From Gammaproteobacteria bacterium (lineage in GTDB: Bacteria > Pseudomonadota > Gammaproteobacteria > Eutrophobiales > Eutrophobiaceae), in contig JAPPLI010000124.1 of NCBI GenBank assembly GCA_028819495.1, forward strand, positions 1 through 64,000: a DNA stretch of 64,000 bases, in the 5' to 3' direction. The notes under the pieces were generated by a model. It did not search any database, was not told where the DNA came from, and was given only the letters and a program-made list of their open reading frames with translations. Below are positions 63,436-64,000 of the stretch, one piece after another (the stretch's first letter is position 1; each line of letters starts with the position of its first letter). The position numbers were made by a program, and so were the translations under genes.

Positions 63436-64000
63436 CAAGCTGTGGCGAGAGCCACGGCTACGGCTACCTGTGCATTGTTGACGGCTGCCCGCCGGGGATG
63501 GAGCTGAGCGAGGTCGATCTTCAGCACGACCTGGACCGGCGCAAGCCCGGCAAGTCCCGCCACGTTACCCAGCGCCGGGAGTCCGACAAGGTGAAGATCC
63601 TGTCCGGTGTGTTCGAAGGCAGGACAACGGGGACGCCGATAGGTCTGCTGATTGAGAACGAAGATCAGCGGTCGAAGGATTATTCCGCGATCAAGGACAA
63701 ATTCCGGCCGGGCCATGCCGATTACACCTACTGGAAAAAATACGGTATCCGGGACTACCGGGGCGGCGGCCGCGCGTCCGCCCGGGAAACCTGTATGCGG
63801 GTTGCCGCCGGCGCGATTGCCAAGAAATACCTGCGTGAACAGTTCGGTTGCCAGGTGCGCGGCTACCTGGCCCAACTGGGGCCGATCAGTCTGGAATTGC
63901 GCGACTGGAACGAGGTGGATAACAACCCGTTTTTCTGCCCGGACGCCGGCAAGGTCGAAACCCTGGAAAAACTGGTGGATGATTTACGGAAATCGGGCGA
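63399..64000 (+). CDS. aroC: Chorismate synthase, partial (runs off right edge)
   Basis: The first 200 residues from ATG 63399 ([20 protein letters not shown]). AroC converts EPSP to chorismate with reduced FMN. The conserved histidine in GESHGYG and later [31 protein letters not shown] and [20 protein letters not shown] are intact. In many gammaproteobacteria aroC directly follows prmB; here accessory DNA separates them. Its native upstream region seems lost, so its promoter must lie in the imported sequence. Confidence 0.95.
   Translation, partial: MSGNTIGKLFTVTSCGESHGYGYLCIVDGCPPGMELSEVDLQHDLDRRKPGKSRHVTQRRESDKVKILSGVFEGRTTGTPIGLLIENEDQRSKDYSAIKDKFRPGHADYTYWKKYGIRDYRGGGRASARETCMRVAAGAIAKKYLREQFGCQVRGYLAQLGPISLELRDWNEVDNNPFFCPDAGKVETLEKLVDDLRKSG

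Overview
The window looks like a mid-GC gammaproteobacterial chromosome. The gene order truA-trpF-trpB-trpA-accD-folC-dedD-cvpA-purF downstream of a fimV gene, the sucA-sucB-lpd/gltA/mdh cluster, and rnfE-like followed by nth and prmB near aroC are all gammaproteobacterial arrangements. A PHA regulator with a thiolase, and a SoxC/SoxD-like sulfite or sulfane dehydrogenase pair, suggest a PHA-storing organism with sulfur-oxidation capacity. I cannot assign a genus from the sequence alone.

Layout. 1-2600: a graveyard of accessory genes: a CopG-like antitoxin cut by the edge, a ParDE pair, remnants of DUF3800, RhuM, RloB and RloA genes, and a toxin-less VapB. 2626-31267: mostly core genes. These are dapD, leuB-asd, fimV, truA-trpFBA-accD-folC-dedD-cvpA-purF, phaA-phaR, the 2-oxoglutarate dehydrogenase operon divergent from citrate synthase, then mdh, rppH, a dps-like gene, mpl, a LON-domain protein, an rnfE-like gene and nth. 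31400-44500: a defence-type island. It holds a type IIG-like restriction-methylase broken by a 151-bp mobile element, a Panacea-domain toxin-antitoxin operon, a five-gene tRNA array behind its own promoter, leader ORF and terminator, a 1357-residue HTH/Mrr-like nuclease/STAND NTPase protein, and an AbiEi/AbiEii pair. 44547-51534: core genes nhaA, PP2C phosphatase, fdxA, mutS, htpG. 51540-57058: REP palindromes with a broken RAYT transposase, kynurenine-branch genes (ACMSD, HAAO, a deleted kynU, a LysR regulator), a PIN toxin-antitoxin pair and prmB. 57171-63435: material lying between prmB and aroC: soxCD, a NYN nuclease behind a structured RNA, toxin-antitoxin debris, a DUF262-HNH gene with a premature stop, an EcoRI-type methylase and Phd antitoxins. 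aroC runs off the right edge.

Repeats are unusually dense. At least five short families recur: (a) hairpin-rich MITE-like elements with GGAACCTCTGA-type ends and 4-bp target duplications; (b) GGGGACGGA/GGGGACAGA palindromes of the RAYT/REP type; (c) GGGGTCAGAGTAAAA inverted repeats; (d) a TTAACATGGATRTACAGGAT repeat placed at stop codons; (e) a 24-bp-armed inverted repeat between trpB and trpA.

The most interesting candidates for undescribed biology are the tRNA array and the protein beside it. The end of the 49-codon leader ORF is rich in exactly the codons read by the five tRNAs in the array, which suggests tRNA replacement controlled by attenuation. The neighbouring HTH-nuclease-STAND fusion would fit an Avs-like anti-phage sensor carrying its own repressor domain. 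Both are inferences from sequence and would need computation or experiment to confirm.
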